Below, piece by piece: positions 36,561 through 48,089 of a stretch of 50,802 nucleotides of DNA (its first letter is position 1; the number at the start of each line of letters is the position of its first letter). The stretch is from positions 1 to 50,802 of the forward strand of contig JAUCBJ010005367.1 in the NCBI GenBank assembly GCA_032718475.1. The letters are read 5' to 3'. This DNA comes from Nemertoderma westbladi (taxonomy: Eukaryota; Xenacoelomorpha; Nemertodermatida; Nemertodermatidae). The notes below the pieces were generated by a model, which worked only from the letters and a program-made list of their open reading frames with translations, ran no database searches and was not told where the DNA came from. The position numbers were made by a program, and so were the translations under genes.

Positions 36561-37380
36561 CATGACAGAGATAGTTAAGAATATCGTATTGGGTTATTTC
36601 AACTCTGCATCATATTTCAAGGGGAAGCCATTCATTTCTAAGGTCAACTGGACAAGCGCAAATGATTGCATCAAACTGATAAGTCAACGACAACTCGTGA
36701 AATTAATCAATAGTAAGTACAGGTGTGGAATGAAGGATTTCACAAGAAACAGGGCATCTGCCAGAGTCTTATCATCAAACTCAATCATTGAGTTTACCTC
36801 CTTCTCCTGTCTCTCTAGGGATGACCAAAGGGTGATAGTTTTGCGGAAGCTCTTGATAGCCTCTCTGGCCAAGGAGATCTTGGATCATAGGTGAGATGAT
36901 ATTTCATCTGCACCAGTTGATCCACTTCAGGTGGCCATCTAAACTTTCACCCTTTATTCCACATTTCTCACGCCCCTCTACCATCACCAACTTCTACTGC
37001 CCAATATCACAGACTGACAGTTCTACAAAACCCTGATCAGTGGTGCCCAACTGCATCTGAACCTGGAATTCAATAGTAGCAAACGTGTTGAGGTTTTGCT
37101 TGACATATTTTTGACTGTTACGTTGATCCTCCTCAATGGAGTCCTTCCATTTCTGGAGAACCTGTACATGGGTCGGATCAAACCTTAGGTAAAATCATGT
37201 ATTGCAAGCTTGCTCTTAACCGATTGTGCACCCCAGTCATAGTCAGTTGTGACACCCACCTCTTCGCAATCACTATCATCATCAATAACTCTGAGGCAGT
37301 TAGGAGGTGGTATGATCTCTCCTTCACTATCAGCATCATCTGAGGCATAACAAAAACTCAGGTCCCTCCTACAACCTTTG
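36560..37380 (-). other. Unrecognised coding-like minus-strand segments
   Basis: Three minus-strand stretches look protein-like. One, near 37230-37350, is acidic (VIDDDSDCEEVGV). A frame of about 60 codons near 37010-37200 contains LQKWKDSIEEDQRNSQKYV. Another, at 36684-36872, contains SSLERQEKEVNSMIEFDDK. They are in different frames with stops between, so they may be exons or a decayed transposon protein. No family recognised. The overlapping plus-strand frame (36562-36894) is probably a shadow. Confidence 0.3.
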
Positions 37381-37840
37381 TCCTTAAGGACAGAGTCGCT
37401 TCAAGGATGACTGAACAATGGGTAGTAGGGGAAGGCAAGTTTATCATTGAAGGTGATGCTGAAAGTGAAGGAAGATCTACAGCAATCTGCCCCTCATTAA
37501 GGTCTCCGTTGCCAATACCAGCGGGGCTGGTTGCAGTCGCAGTACTGGTAATAGTCTGACTAGGCCTACAACTTGCAGCATAACCGCTATTAGTGGAACT
37601 AGTAGTTCCCAAGCTAGTGGCACTAACAGTGGTACTGATTGGCACTCTAGATGGAGCTAGAAGTACCACAAATATCAGCTACCAAAACCCCAGCACAAGC
37701 AATGGAGCCTCTGATACCACTACCTGTCTGACTTCCTACATTTCTATATTTTATAAAGTCATTGCCTCTTAATGATATAACTTTGTTTAGCCTATTCCTA
37801 AACCTATTCTTAAAACCTATTCTAGGTAGGTGGGGTGCAG

Positions 37841-37875
37841 TGCCGGATTAAGCCTCAGATGGCCCTAAGGCACAT
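37841..37875 (+). other. hAT-like transposon terminus (unpaired)
   Basis: CAGTGCCGGATTAAGCC followed by a GGCCCTAAGGCAC block resembles the terminal inverted repeat of many animal hAT elements. No inverted partner and no 8-bp duplication were found, so it may be a lone end. A related CAGAGCCGGATTAAG occurs at 11917. Confidence 0.45.
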
Positions 37876-38606
37876 TTTAGTAATTTCCAAAAATGGCCCG
37901 AAAATTGATATTTTTCCGCAAACCCTTTCAAAAGAAAAAGCTGCTAAAAACAACTGAAATTGTGAAAATGTTGCAAAGGAAATATCAAGTTTTTTTGTCG
38001 GATTACTGCGTGCAAATAAGTACTAAGTACTTTAATAATAAGTACTTCGCAAAAATAGTTTTCATCAAGAATTTTGAACATTACTAAACGGCATATTATG
38101 CCTATAAATCCTTTGCTATAAAATGTGTAATGGTTTTGGTAGAACTTCTGAAGCTTTAATTTTTAATATATAAATGGGGGACCATTACCCCAAATCTATT
38201 TGTTTTATTTATAAAGCTACTATTCTGAAACTTTAATACAATTATCTGTGATCTTATATATACTATTAAATAGCTAGCTTCATAAACTCTTTGTTCGAAA
38301 AATATGGCACTTTTTGAGCAGGTCGGTTTTTTCAAAAATTCTATAAATTTGTGGCATTTCTATGTAAATTAGCTCATGTTTAAGGATCTGTAATACCCTG
38401 CATTTAAGTTCTTGGTCCAAGACTTTGGTAAAATGGACCTAAAAAATGTAGGCTATCTTCTATGATGATTTTAGCACAAAATTATTGTTTTTGAAAAATT
38501 TAGGGGGGTTTTAGTATTTCCGGGCTATATTTTGAGAATAAATATTTTGTGATAGACAAAGTGTAACAGTTACAAAATCGGTTCTAGAAGATCCAATGGC
38601 CATGTT

Positions 38607-39485
38607 TTAACCCTTTCCGGCCGACTGTATATTTTTGTATACACTGAATTTATTTCACTACGAATTGCATAATTTTAACTAATTATGGTTGGTTTCATCC
38701 AATTGAGGCACTATCACACTTCCCTTACTTATAAATTACCGATTCTGATTGGATAATTGTAGTAGAAGGCTTCAATGAACGATTTTAGATGCCGTGTTTT
38801 CAGGTATTGACATGATGACTACCTGGCATAGGAAAGATGGTTATTTAAATGCTTTGGCAAAGCGATATTGAGAATTTTGATTGGGTATTCCAAAGATGGA
38901 TTGTCCAATGAGATAATAATACTTCCAGGATAAACTTTACAGTACAGGTAGGCTGGTTATTGATAAACCACTGTATACATTTGTCTACGTTAGGTTTATA
39001 CAGTTGGTGAGTAGCAGTGGTGCAGCCACAGTTGTGGAGTAGATGTGGTGCAGCACCGTTGGGGAGTAGATGTGATTCAGCCATCGTTTGTGTGATGTGG
39101 TGCTTCCACCATTGGGGTGTGTGTAGGCCTAGATGTTGTGGTGCGGCCACCATGGGGAGTAGATGTTGACCATAGGATAGTAGAGGTGATGTAGCCACCA
39201 TTGTGGATAGATCTGGTGCAGTCGCCATTGGAGAGTAGATGTGGAACAGCCTTCATTGGGGAGTAGATGTGGCGTAGCCACCATAGGGGTGTAGATGTTG
39301 ACCATTGGGCCTTGGGAGTAGATGTGATGCAGCCACTATTGGGGAGTAGATGTGGTACATCCGCCACCGTAGGGGTGTAGATATGGTGCAGCCACCATTG
39401 GAGAGTAAATCTGGCGCACCCACCATTGGGGACCAACCAATTTTTTTTCCTAAATTAAATTAATTCAGGCCGGAAAGGGTTTTAA
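38607..39485. mobile_element. MITE with CCCTTTCCGGCC ends next to TTAA
   Basis: CCCTTTCCGGCC at 38611-38622 and its inverse GGCCGGAAAGGG at 39468-39479 bound about 870 bp. TTAA abuts the left end, and TTTTAA follows the right end. Such ends resemble piggyBac-derived MITEs, though the right side has two extra T. The interior contains the minisatellite at 39020-39436 and no transposase. Confidence 0.7.
39020..39436. repeat. Minisatellite of about 30 bp inside the MITE
   Basis: Degenerate tandem units with the consensus GGGGAGTAGATGTGGTGCAG followed by CCACCATT. Unit length varies between about 28 and 45 bp. Two minus-strand frames stay open across it, but this follows from the repeat and is not evidence of a gene. 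Confidence 0.85.
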
Positions 39486-39724
39486 AAAACCAACGATAGT
39501 AGTACTAAAGCTGCAGAGCATTTTGGTATATGTTTGATGGAAATCGAGTAAAAAATAAAATAGTAGTAGGGAATTTAGTGATGAAAAAAAGTCAAAATTT
39601 ACAAACTGAGAAAAAGGTTGTTTCATACAGAGAGTCATAAATATCAGGAATTTATTATTTATGTTGTTGAAAAGAGCAGTTTTGAGGTCAAAAAATAATT
39701 TGCTGTTGAAAACCGATATCACCT

Positions 39725-41210
39725 TATAAAAGCCCTTCTATCAGACCAGCACCGGGTAGAGGAGCAGCGCCCTGTTGCAGACCAGCACCAGGTAGGGGAT
39801 CAGGGCCCTGTTTCAGACCAGCACCGGATGGGGGAGCAGCGCCCTGTTGCAGACCAGCACCGGGTAAGGGATCAATGCCCTGTTGCAGACCAGCACGGGG
39901 TATGGGAACAGCGTCCTGTTGCAGACCAGCACCGGGTAGGAGAGCAGCGCCTGTTGCAGACGAGCACTGGGTATGGGAGCAGCGCCCTTTTGCAGACCTG
40001 CACCAGGTAGGGGAGCAGCGCCCTGTTGCAGACCAGCACCGGGTAGGGGAGCAGCGACTTGTTGAAGACCAGCACCGTGTAGGGGAGCAGCGCCATGTTG
40101 CAGACCAGCACCGGGTTGAGGAGGAGCGCCCTGTTGCAGACCACGAAAGGGTAGGGGAGGAGCGCCCCGTTGCAGACCAGCACAGGGTAGGGGAGCAGCG
40201 CCCTGTTGTAGACCAGCACCGGGTAGGGGAGCAGCGCCCAGTTGCAGACCAGCACCGGGTTGGGGGGCAGCGCCCTGCTGCAGACCAGCACCGGGTAGGG
40301 GAGCAGCACCCTGTTGCAGACCAGCGCCGAGTAGGGGAGCAGCGCCCTGTTGCTGACCAGCACCAGGTTGGGGAGCAGCGCCCTGTTGCAGACCAGCACC
40401 GGGTAGGGGAGCAGCGATTTGTTGAAGACCAGCACCGTGTAGGGGAGCAGCGCCATGTTGCAGACCAGCACCGGGTTGAGGAGGAGCGCCCTGTTGCAGA
40501 CCACGAAAGGGTAGGGGAGGAGCGCCCCGTTGCAGACCAGCACAGGGTAGGGGAGCAGCGCCCTGTTGTAGACCAGCACCAGGTAGGGGAGCAGCGCCCA
40601 GTTGCAGACCAGCACCGGGTTGGGGGGCAGCGCCCTGTTGCAGACCAGCACCGGGTAGGGGAGCATCACCCTGTTGCAGACCAGCGCCGAGTAGGGGAGC
40701 AGCGCCCTGTTGCTGACCAGCACCAGGTTGAGGAGCATCGCCCTGTTGCAGACCAGCAGCGAGTAGGGTACGAGCACCGTGTTGCAGACTAGCACCGGGT
40801 AGGGGAAAAGCACCCTGTTGCAGAGCAGCACCGGGTTGGGGAGCAGCGCCCAGTTGCAGAACTGCACCGGGTAGGGGAGCAGCGCCCTGTTGCAGACCTG
40901 CACCGGCTAGGAGAGCAGCGCCCTTATGCAAACCAGCACCAGGTAAGGGAGCAGCGCCCTGTTGCAGACCTGCACCAGGTAAGGGAGCAGCGCCCTGTTG
41001 CAGACCAGCACCGGCTAGGGGAGCAGCGCCCTGTTGCTGACCAGCACCGGCTAGGGGAGCAGCGCCCTGTTGCAAACCAGGACCGGGTAAAGGAGCAGCT
41101 CCCTGATGCAGACCAGCACCAGGTAGGGGAGCTGCGCCCTGTTGCAGATCAGCACCGGGTAGAGGAGCAGCGCCCTGTTGCAGACGACAACCGGGTAGGG
41201 GAGCATGTGG
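39725..41210. repeat. 36-bp minisatellite with 360-bp higher-order repeat
   Basis: About 41 units of GGGAGCAGCGCCCTGTTGCA followed by GACCAGCACCGGGTAG. Bases 40021-40379 and 40381-40739 are near-identical, so ten units were duplicated as a 360-bp block. Since 36 is divisible by three, an open frame encodes a perfect-length 12-residue repeat on the minus strand. Units with one missing base occur near 39947. Confidence 0.95.
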
Positions 41211-41224
41211 ATTCCTCTGATCAC
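39813..41224 (-). CDS. Repeat-encoding exon, 12-residue LQQGAAPLPGAG units (right locus)
   Basis: A minus-strand exon candidate starting at 41224 after the acceptor TATTTTGTTATAG. Entering at phase 1, the frame is open through about 35 units of a 12-residue repeat (consensus LQQGAAPLPGAG with Q/L, P/A/H and D variants) to a one-base deletion near 39947, then shifted to a stop at about 39813. The entry phase equals the exit phase of the exon at 44779-44974. No Met opens the array, consistent with an internal or terminal exon. A Gly/Ala/Pro/Gln-rich, disordered product would be expected. Caution: other frames of this array are also open over long distances, so openness is weak evidence; the splice site and phase match carry the argument. 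Confidence 0.45.
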
Positions 41225-41393
41225 CTATAACAAAATAGATTATTGAATCATATAAACTTTATATAAATGCTACTACTACAGTACTACTAGATGTTATGTA
41301 TATATGTCTAGGTCTATAAATGTCAATTTAATTAACATTAAATTTATAGGACAGTACGAATTAAAGTAAATAAAACACACAAACAATAATAAT
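41225..41393. other. Intron remnant left of LINE C
   Basis: AT-rich. With 44603-44778 it would make one short intron of about 370 bp (counting one copy of the LINE target duplication) before LINE C inserted. No other feature. Confidence 0.35.
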
Positions 41394-44300
41394 ATTACCT
41401 ACTACTACTACTACTAGGATCGGCATGCTGCATTGGAGCTGCATTTTTAAGAATGCTGTGCCGGCTTGTCAACAAAATTGCACCACCACAACTCCCTATC
41501 ACCCATGACATTTGCTAGATCATCCGCATCTTTAAGGCCAGTGTCCTTTAAGATGCGTCTCAAGAAAGTCATGGGCTGTCCACCATGCTTATTCACTCCA
41601 TGAGGCTGCCAAAGTACAAGATTATGCACTGGCTGGTCCTCACGGCGAAAGCAATGTCCAGCAAAGCGGAGGCGATTTTGTTCTAGTGTCAAGCTTAGGG
41701 GAACCAATGAGACACCTACAATGTTAGATAGTGACTGGTTGGAAATGTGTGCATTGTACTTGACACAATGAACCCGGCGTAGCATTCTTGTGAATGTTCC
41801 ATCCAGAGATTTGGTGTCCTCAGCAGTTAGAGCCCAGCATGGACTCCCGTAGAGGAGTACTGGAACTACTGCTGCTCTAAATAATCTGACCTTAAGTTTC
41901 CGATTAATTCTCGGTGACTTCCAAGTCCTGGAAAGCCTATTCAAGGCTGCCCATGCCTTTCCCTTACGTATTCGAAGGTCCTCACCTGATTTCCGGATCC
42001 ATGATCCCAGGTAACAGAAGTCATGCACATGCTCAAGCATACCATCCTTTGAGCTTATGCTCATCCGATCAGAGACTTGCTGAGGACTTTCAAAGTTAAC
42101 TGTCAGAATTTTGGTCTTTCTGGAGTAATAAAAAGACCAACACTAGAAGCAGCATGTTCTAATGAGCTGAGGAGGCGTTGGGCTCCCTCTAATGATTCTG
42201 AGAGTACTTCTAAGTCATCAGCAAAGTCTAGATCAGTTAGGTACTTGGCAGGATTTCCTCGACTTCTGGAGCCAGTAGGTGGAGTTATCATCACCCCATC
42301 ATCATTATGATGATCTAAGGACATGCGTAGAACATAGTCAACCACAATAATGAACAAGAATGGTGCAAGTGTGTCTCCTTGGAGGACGCCGCATAACACT
42401 TCAAATGGTTCTGTGTCACCGTCAACATTAGACACAAATGTTGTCGAACCATCATATACTGATCTGATTGCTGCAATAATTTCATCAGGAATCCCATATA
42501 ATGAAAGTATGCTGAACATACGTGAGCGAGAGACTGAATCAAAGGCCTTGAAGAAGTCAACAAAGATAACTGCCAGACGCCTGTCTTTCTTTTTTGATAA
42601 TTCTTCAATTGTCCTTCTAAATGCCTAAATGGGCTCCATGGTCCCACGACCTTTACGGTACCCATTCTGATTTCCACGGAGCAGTCTCTCAATGGGATCC
42701 CTGATGCGATTTAATAGAATCCTATTGTATAGCTTTGCAGCAATCGAGATCAATGAGATTCCCCGAAAAGAACCATAGAGTGTTCTTGGGAACTGGCACC
42801 AACTTATTTGTTTTCATTTCTTGTGGGACTCTTGTTGTACGGTACATATCTACTATGATGGGATAGATAAGCTTTAAACACTCACGTATTTTAAAGACCT
42901 CAGGGGGAACACCATCTACTCCACTGGCACGATTGGTCTTAATGCTCTTTGCAGCAGCCTTCACTTCCGCAAAGGAGATAGACTCAGACTCAGACACCTT
43001 TACTTCTATAAAGTTATCAGGCAATACCCTGTCATTATTGAGGAGCTTTTCAAAATGGGCTTTCCAACCATTGAGGCGATCGGCTGGTGATTCAGCCTTA
43101 ACCTTGGTGGTTGGTTGGCTTTTCCGCCCAGTAAGCAGATTGATCGATTTCCATGCCTGGGATGATTGCCTGCTGTTGTCAGCATCATTGATGGCATAAA
43201 CCTGTTGGTTTATTAGCTCCTGTAGATTAACAGAGTACTGCCTGTTCAGGGACCTAGATGCAGCCTTAACTGCATTCTTGGCCGCTGTAGTCTGTTTGAG
43301 TCGGGACTCTTTCTGCGCCTTATGAAGGTCATTTCGGCACTTTTAATTTTTGTTGTCAGTCCAGGGGACCCTTTTCCTTTTTCGAGGGTATAGAGGAACT
43401 GTTTCTGCAGCTGCTAACTTAACTGCTTCTGTAAAGGCAGTATAGCCCTCACAGTGATCTGCCGCCTCAAAGGCAAGAGCCTCATACCTGTTGCTCAGCT
43501 TTAGTGTGAAGCTGGATCTCACACTTGGCTGTTGCAACAGAGAGGACTAGTCATGCTGTGGCAAGGCAGATTTCTTGTTCTGCTAGCACGCAGACTAAGT
43601 CTTACCTTGGCCACAATAAGGCGGTGATCACTGGAGAAGGGTCGAAGTGTAAATGCATTGTATAGAGCTCCTGTATTTCCTATGAAACAGAATATGGTCT
43701 ATCTGGGAATTGTGACCACTGGGTCCACTATGAGTCCATAGCTTTCCAGTTCGTTTCTTGAACTGGGTTCAAGCCGAAAACAATCCATTCCCAGAGATAA
43801 AATCTTGAAGATGGACAGAATTTCGGTTAACACTATTACTATAGACCCAGGGCGATGTAGGTGATTGATGCAGACTTGCATTAAAGTCTCCCAGGAATGT
43901 TAAGAATGCATGCTGATCCACTCTATCAGTAGCTGCTTGTAGATTGTGGTAGAAATTTTCCACCTCCTCTGCAGGGGCAACACTAGTTGGAGAGTAGCAC
44001 CGAATCAGAACCACCTTAGGAAACTTCTTAGCCTGTCTTCCAGAATATGAGAAGTGGCAACGGATGATGCGGTTAGAGATTTGGTCTATTTTGTCCAATG
44101 CTGCATGTGCAGTTGGATTCATCAATAGACCAATTCCACCATTGCCACTATCATCCGCTGATGCGAGGGCGAGCCGCCAACCGCCCCCCATGTCCTTAAT
44201 CAGAACCTCATCAGTCTGTCCAGTCTGCATTCGGTGCTCTTGAACATCCACTGCGCTAAGAGAAAGCTTATCTGCCAAGGCAGTCAGCTCACCTTGTCGC

Positions 44301-44602
44301 ATTGGGGACCCGAGTGTTAGGGTGTTTACTGAGGCTAGTCTAGTGACTTGCCTCAGATTCACCAATGGCTTTGTTGGTCGGGGTGGAACATGAGAGTAGC
44401 CTCCAACTCCAGAATCCCTCTCCCAATCACAATCTGGCCTCCCTGGTGACCCAGGGTTTGGGCCAGAAAGGTCATCAGGAAAGGGACTCAAAAAATTATT
44501 GACTGCTCTCTCTCCAGTAGGAGGTGAGACAGGCAGCCGGTCAGGAGTTAACTGACGCCTGTGAGGCCGATTGTGTCCGGTAATTCCACTAATTACCTAC
44601 TA
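41394..44602 (-). mobile_element. LINE C, 5-prime-truncated copy
   Basis: Body 41405-44591, minus orientation, flanked by ATTACCTACTA at 41394-41404 and 44592-44602. The tail is (TAG)n. It lacks about 540 bp of the 5-prime end of LINE A, including the leader and ORF start. Its ORF is broken by several indels, for example around 42125, 42628, 42784 and 43343, so it is a dead copy. It sits between two exon candidates of the right locus, in the same orientation as that gene. Confidence 0.94.
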
Positions 44603-44778
44603 AGGAACAAAACACACTAATACAATACCTAATAAATAGAATATAAGAACATTAAACGAAAATAGTACACACTGTTTAGCATGATCAATGTAGAACACAA
44701 CCTGTTTGAAACTTCAATAATAAGTTCGCACTTTTGCCTATATTATTGAATGTTTTAAATATTTAAATGTTTTCTTAC

Positions 44779-44974
44779 CTCTAAGTTTTATAAACACATG
44801 AGCACTGTTTAGTGGCCGTATGGCCGATATGTGTAGGGTAGTGATCTCGGCTACCTCGTTCGCATTCATGACTGCTTTAGTCCAGCCAAATACTCTCCAA
44901 CCACCGTTATAATCCTCGATAGACTCTTCTAGATGACCTCGTAAATTTTCATCAGTTATCGTTTGGAACTTTGA
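44779..44974 (-). CDS. Exon of unrecognised gene, GWxxxGWxK module (right locus)
   Basis: A 196-nt minus-strand exon candidate, the only open frame being phase 0 in, phase 1 out. The acceptor AAAAATTAG precedes TCAAAGTTCC; the donor GTAAGA follows CTTAGAG. The 65 codons contain NLRGHLEESIEDY and the core GGWRVFGWTKAV, then a longer hydrophobic/basic end (AHVFIKLR) absent from the paralogue at 3181-3326. Entry phase matches the CPCFR exon at 48090-48311, and exit phase matches the repeat exon starting at 41224, so three exons join without a frame conflict. In-frame TAG at the acceptor fits a real boundary. No family recognised; it has no long ATG-initiated ORF, so ORF-based annotation would miss it. 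Confidence 0.6.
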
Positions 44975-45006
44975 CTAATTTTTGAAATAAAAATAATTAT
45001 TAATGT

Positions 45007-45208
45007 AGGGCGAGCCACGAAGTGAGTGAGCCTTAGCGTAGTGGTACCATTAATCAACCTGTTGTTCTGTCTCGTTTTTTTTTCAGTATTTTATTTTAAA
45101 CGTTGATAACTCGGCCAATCCTTCTTGAAATCTATTGAAACTTGGTTCACATGTTGTTTGAAAATTTTCCAAGTGGATAGGCAAGCGTGGGGCCTTCGTG
45201 CAGCATCA
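45007..45208. mobile_element. Diverged MITE of the GAGCCACGAAG family
   Basis: Begins TAGGGCGAGCCACGAAGTGA. It ends near GCGTGGGGCCTTCGTGCAGC, where the family right-end motif appears in inverted orientation. The middle has a TTGAAACTTGGTTCACATG block similar to the interior of the longer copies. It may be two abutting fragments. Confidence 0.55.
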
Positions 45209-45209
45209 G

Positions 45210-46372
45210 TGTTATTGCAGTTATAATAAATTTATTTGTCCAAATTTAAAACGCGTTAAATTATTATTACTGTATAATATAAGAAATTTTGCAATTCTGC
45301 ATGTACCATGTGTACCGGTACTCTCAGGCTGTACTCATTCTCTGAATCGAGAATCCTGCAATCAGTCAATACTGCAATACTGGTCACCCGGTACCATACA
45401 CTGCAGACATACCATATCATGTAATCTAATTAAACATGGCTCCGCCAACCCTTGCGGTGATTACAGTTGAGGCCTAATTAGCCCAGTACCGGCAACGGTA
45501 ATAATAATATAATACAGTAATAGTTTAGATAGTTACCGCTAATCATTCAGTCATTGGCACGGTACACCGTATTGATGTACTGCCGTTGTAGTGCGCACCG
45601 TAGGTACCACCCTACTACCGGTACCGGCTGACCGCGTGACCGGTGGCAACAAGCACGTCAACACTTGCACAGCAACAGCACTACCGGCGATACACAGGTT
45701 TGAATTTATGTAGAGTTTGCTCAACAGTACAGATATAAAATTGTTATCTGAATTATATATATTCCTATTGACAAGTATTGAAATATATACCTTTATTCGT
45801 GTTATCAGTATTTGCAACATCTGATATTGAAGAGGTGAGAGAAGATGAATAGCGGCACTCAACAAAACCAAAGCTTATCACAGGTCAGTATGGTTACCTC
45901 GAAACCGGCGAGACTGTCCACTCGAATACAACTTCAAAACACGAACGCCAACAATAAACTGAAAGCGAATCGAACGTCTTAAGAAGAATCTGTCACTGGG
46001 ACGAAGAAAAGGAAGCCGAAACCACGGGAATAGACCAGAGCTATGATTGAATGCTACCATTGTCAGAGTTCCTGGACCGAAATTGAAACACCAATTGCCG
46101 GTGGGCTTGATCTCTCAAATTAAAACTTCTTCTGCGGGGTTTGCGCGCAGTAAAGATTGAAAGTCTGGAAGCTGGCATCCCTAGGTATTATTATTATAAA
46201 GAGCGTCAGCCTGCGTTTAATAAATATATTTTAATACAAAACAGGTCGAACGCAAAAAGGCTTATAATGAAGAAGAGTACTGCATTGATTATATTCCTAT
46301 AAACCACCTGGCTTTGCATATTGAACATGCGTTTGAAAATAAGTTCGTGCTACCCTTCTGTGGGTGGTAGAT
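45210..46372. other. Intron-like unassigned DNA
   Basis: No exon, repeat or element end was recognised. Minus-strand frames at 45551-45871 and 45878-46060 have no recognised motif. Confidence 0.3.
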
Positions 46373-46464
46373 GTGGGGCGAGCCACGAAGTTGGCGGAGC
46401 CTTAGCGAATTGACACTGTTAGGGGGTGGGTCAATTTATGCAAATAGTTGTCGTCGTCGTCGTT

Positions 46465-46511
<47 letters not shown>

Positions 46512-46899
46512 TACAATTTTGACATGCTAATAACTTTGTCGGATTTAAAGCTGCCAAGTTGAAAATTTGTAGGTATCAATATGAGCAAAAGTTGAGATTT
46601 TTGAGAGACTTTCAGACACCATCAGTGCAATGGTCTCCCGCTAGACGGCCACATGTCTAAACATTAAATGCCCTCCCATTTCTTTGCTTTTAATCCGTTT
46701 AAGCTGAAACTTGGCAGATATGTATTAGACCATTAGCTGTGACTTTCAAAGGAGGCGAATCCATCTGCAGTTCTCCAGTCTGCCGCTAGAGGGCCAACGT
46801 GACAACGACAACTATTTGCATAAATTGACCCACCCCCTAACAGTGTCAATTCGCTAAGGCTCTGCCAACTTCGTGCTGCGCGAAGTCCCCACTTCGTGT
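46373..46899. mobile_element. MITE with long TIRs and GTC microsatellite (copy 1)
   Basis: Starts GTGGGGCGAGCCACGAAGTT and ends GCGCGAAGTCCCCACTTCGTG. Inverted arms of about 80-90 bp share AGCCTTAGCGAATTGACACT, GGGGGTGGGTCAATTTATGC and AAATAGTTGTCG. Just inside the left arm is a (GTC)n tract (about 46450-46512). The right end can fold a small hairpin (CTTCG-7 nt-CGAAG). It has no ORF. No target duplication could be identified. Confidence 0.85.
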
Positions 46900-47251
46900 C
46901 GCTGTTATGTATTGGTGGGTGGGGGGAGGGGGGGTGCAGATTAAAAGGGGTGAAGACGTATTGTCCCCCTTTCTTTGATTAATTGGTGGTTTGGGTTAAT
47001 CTCTCATAACCTGATTTTGTGATACAGTCGCACAATTTTAATTTGTATCTCATAACTGGGGCTCGTGCTGCGCGAAGGCTCCACGAACGTGTAATAACTT
47101 GAGTGAGTACTGACTCTTATTTACAGAGTCTTGATATACAGTAATAGATGTAGCAGATGTGTGCCTGATGTGCATCATAATTTTAAGTCACCAACGACAA
47201 ATACAATATTGCCTAAAAACCTTCCCCCAATACTAAAGTATTGATGGGATT
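46900..47251. other. Spacer between MITE copies
   Basis: Contains a further family right-end fragment, CGTGCTGCGCGAAGGCTCCAC with GAACGTG, at about 47066-47092. Otherwise no features. Confidence 0.4.
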
Positions 47252-47358
47252 GTGGGGCGAGCCACGAAGTTGGCGGAGCCTTAGCGAATTGACACTGTTA
47301 GGGGGTGGGTCAATTTATGCAAATAGTTGTCATCGTCATCGTCATCGTCGTCGTCGTT

Positions 47359-47391
<33 letters not shown>

Positions 47392-47752
47392 GTCGTCGTC
47401 GTTGTCATCGTCATCGTCGTCGTCGTCGTTACGATTTTGACATGCTAATAACTTTGTCGGATTTAAAGCTGCCAAGTTGAAAATTTGTAGGTATCAATAT
47501 GAGCAAAAGTTGAGATTTTTGAGAGACTTTCAGACACAATCAGTGCAATGGTCTCCCGCTAGAGGGCCACATGTCTAAACATTAAATGCCCTCCCATTTC
47601 TTTGCTTTTAATCCGTTTAAGCTGAAACTTGGCAGATATGTCTGACGTAACGTGACAACGACAACTATTTGCATAAATTGACCCACCCCCTAACAGTGTC
47701 AATTCGCTAAGGCTTCGCCAACTTCGTGCTGCGCGATGGCCCCACTTCGTGT
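47252..47752. mobile_element. MITE with long TIRs and GTC microsatellite (copy 2)
   Basis: Same architecture as 46373-46899: the inner segments (47430-47640) are nearly identical, but about 90 bp beside the right arm are missing and the microsatellite is interrupted (GTC/GTT/ATC, about 47330-47430). Direct orientation to copy 1. The high similarity indicates recent activity or tandem spread. Confidence 0.85.
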
Positions 47753-48089
47753 AGTTATTAATATAAAGATAATTGTTTAGTTACTAAAATCATTATCAAA
47801 TTCTAATGTACTCAAACACAACACCCCTATACACTAAAATAGGAATACAAGCTTTGTATAATTATAATTTTTTTTAATTATTTAAAATCGCATGTAATTA
47901 AGTTTATTAGTTTATTATAATGAAAATAATCCTCTAAAATAATGTTATATGTTAGGTTTTTCTTAAGTAAATTATAATATAATTTTTTTTAATATCAAAA
48001 TTAAATTGGTATATTACAAAAACTTTTTATTTATAAACTTTAAACACCGTATAACGGAAAATATTATACTTTCAATAGGGAATACTTAC

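Noticed and set aside
39872-40903. Other long open frames (343 codons minus, 305 codons plus) in the 36-bp array
   Set aside because: They arise from the same repeat in other frames and have no matching splice entry; only the LQQGAAPLPGAG frame matches the acceptor phase at 41224.
46371-47480. Poly-Arg and poly-Asp frames
   Set aside because: They are translations of the GTC microsatellites inside two MITEs.
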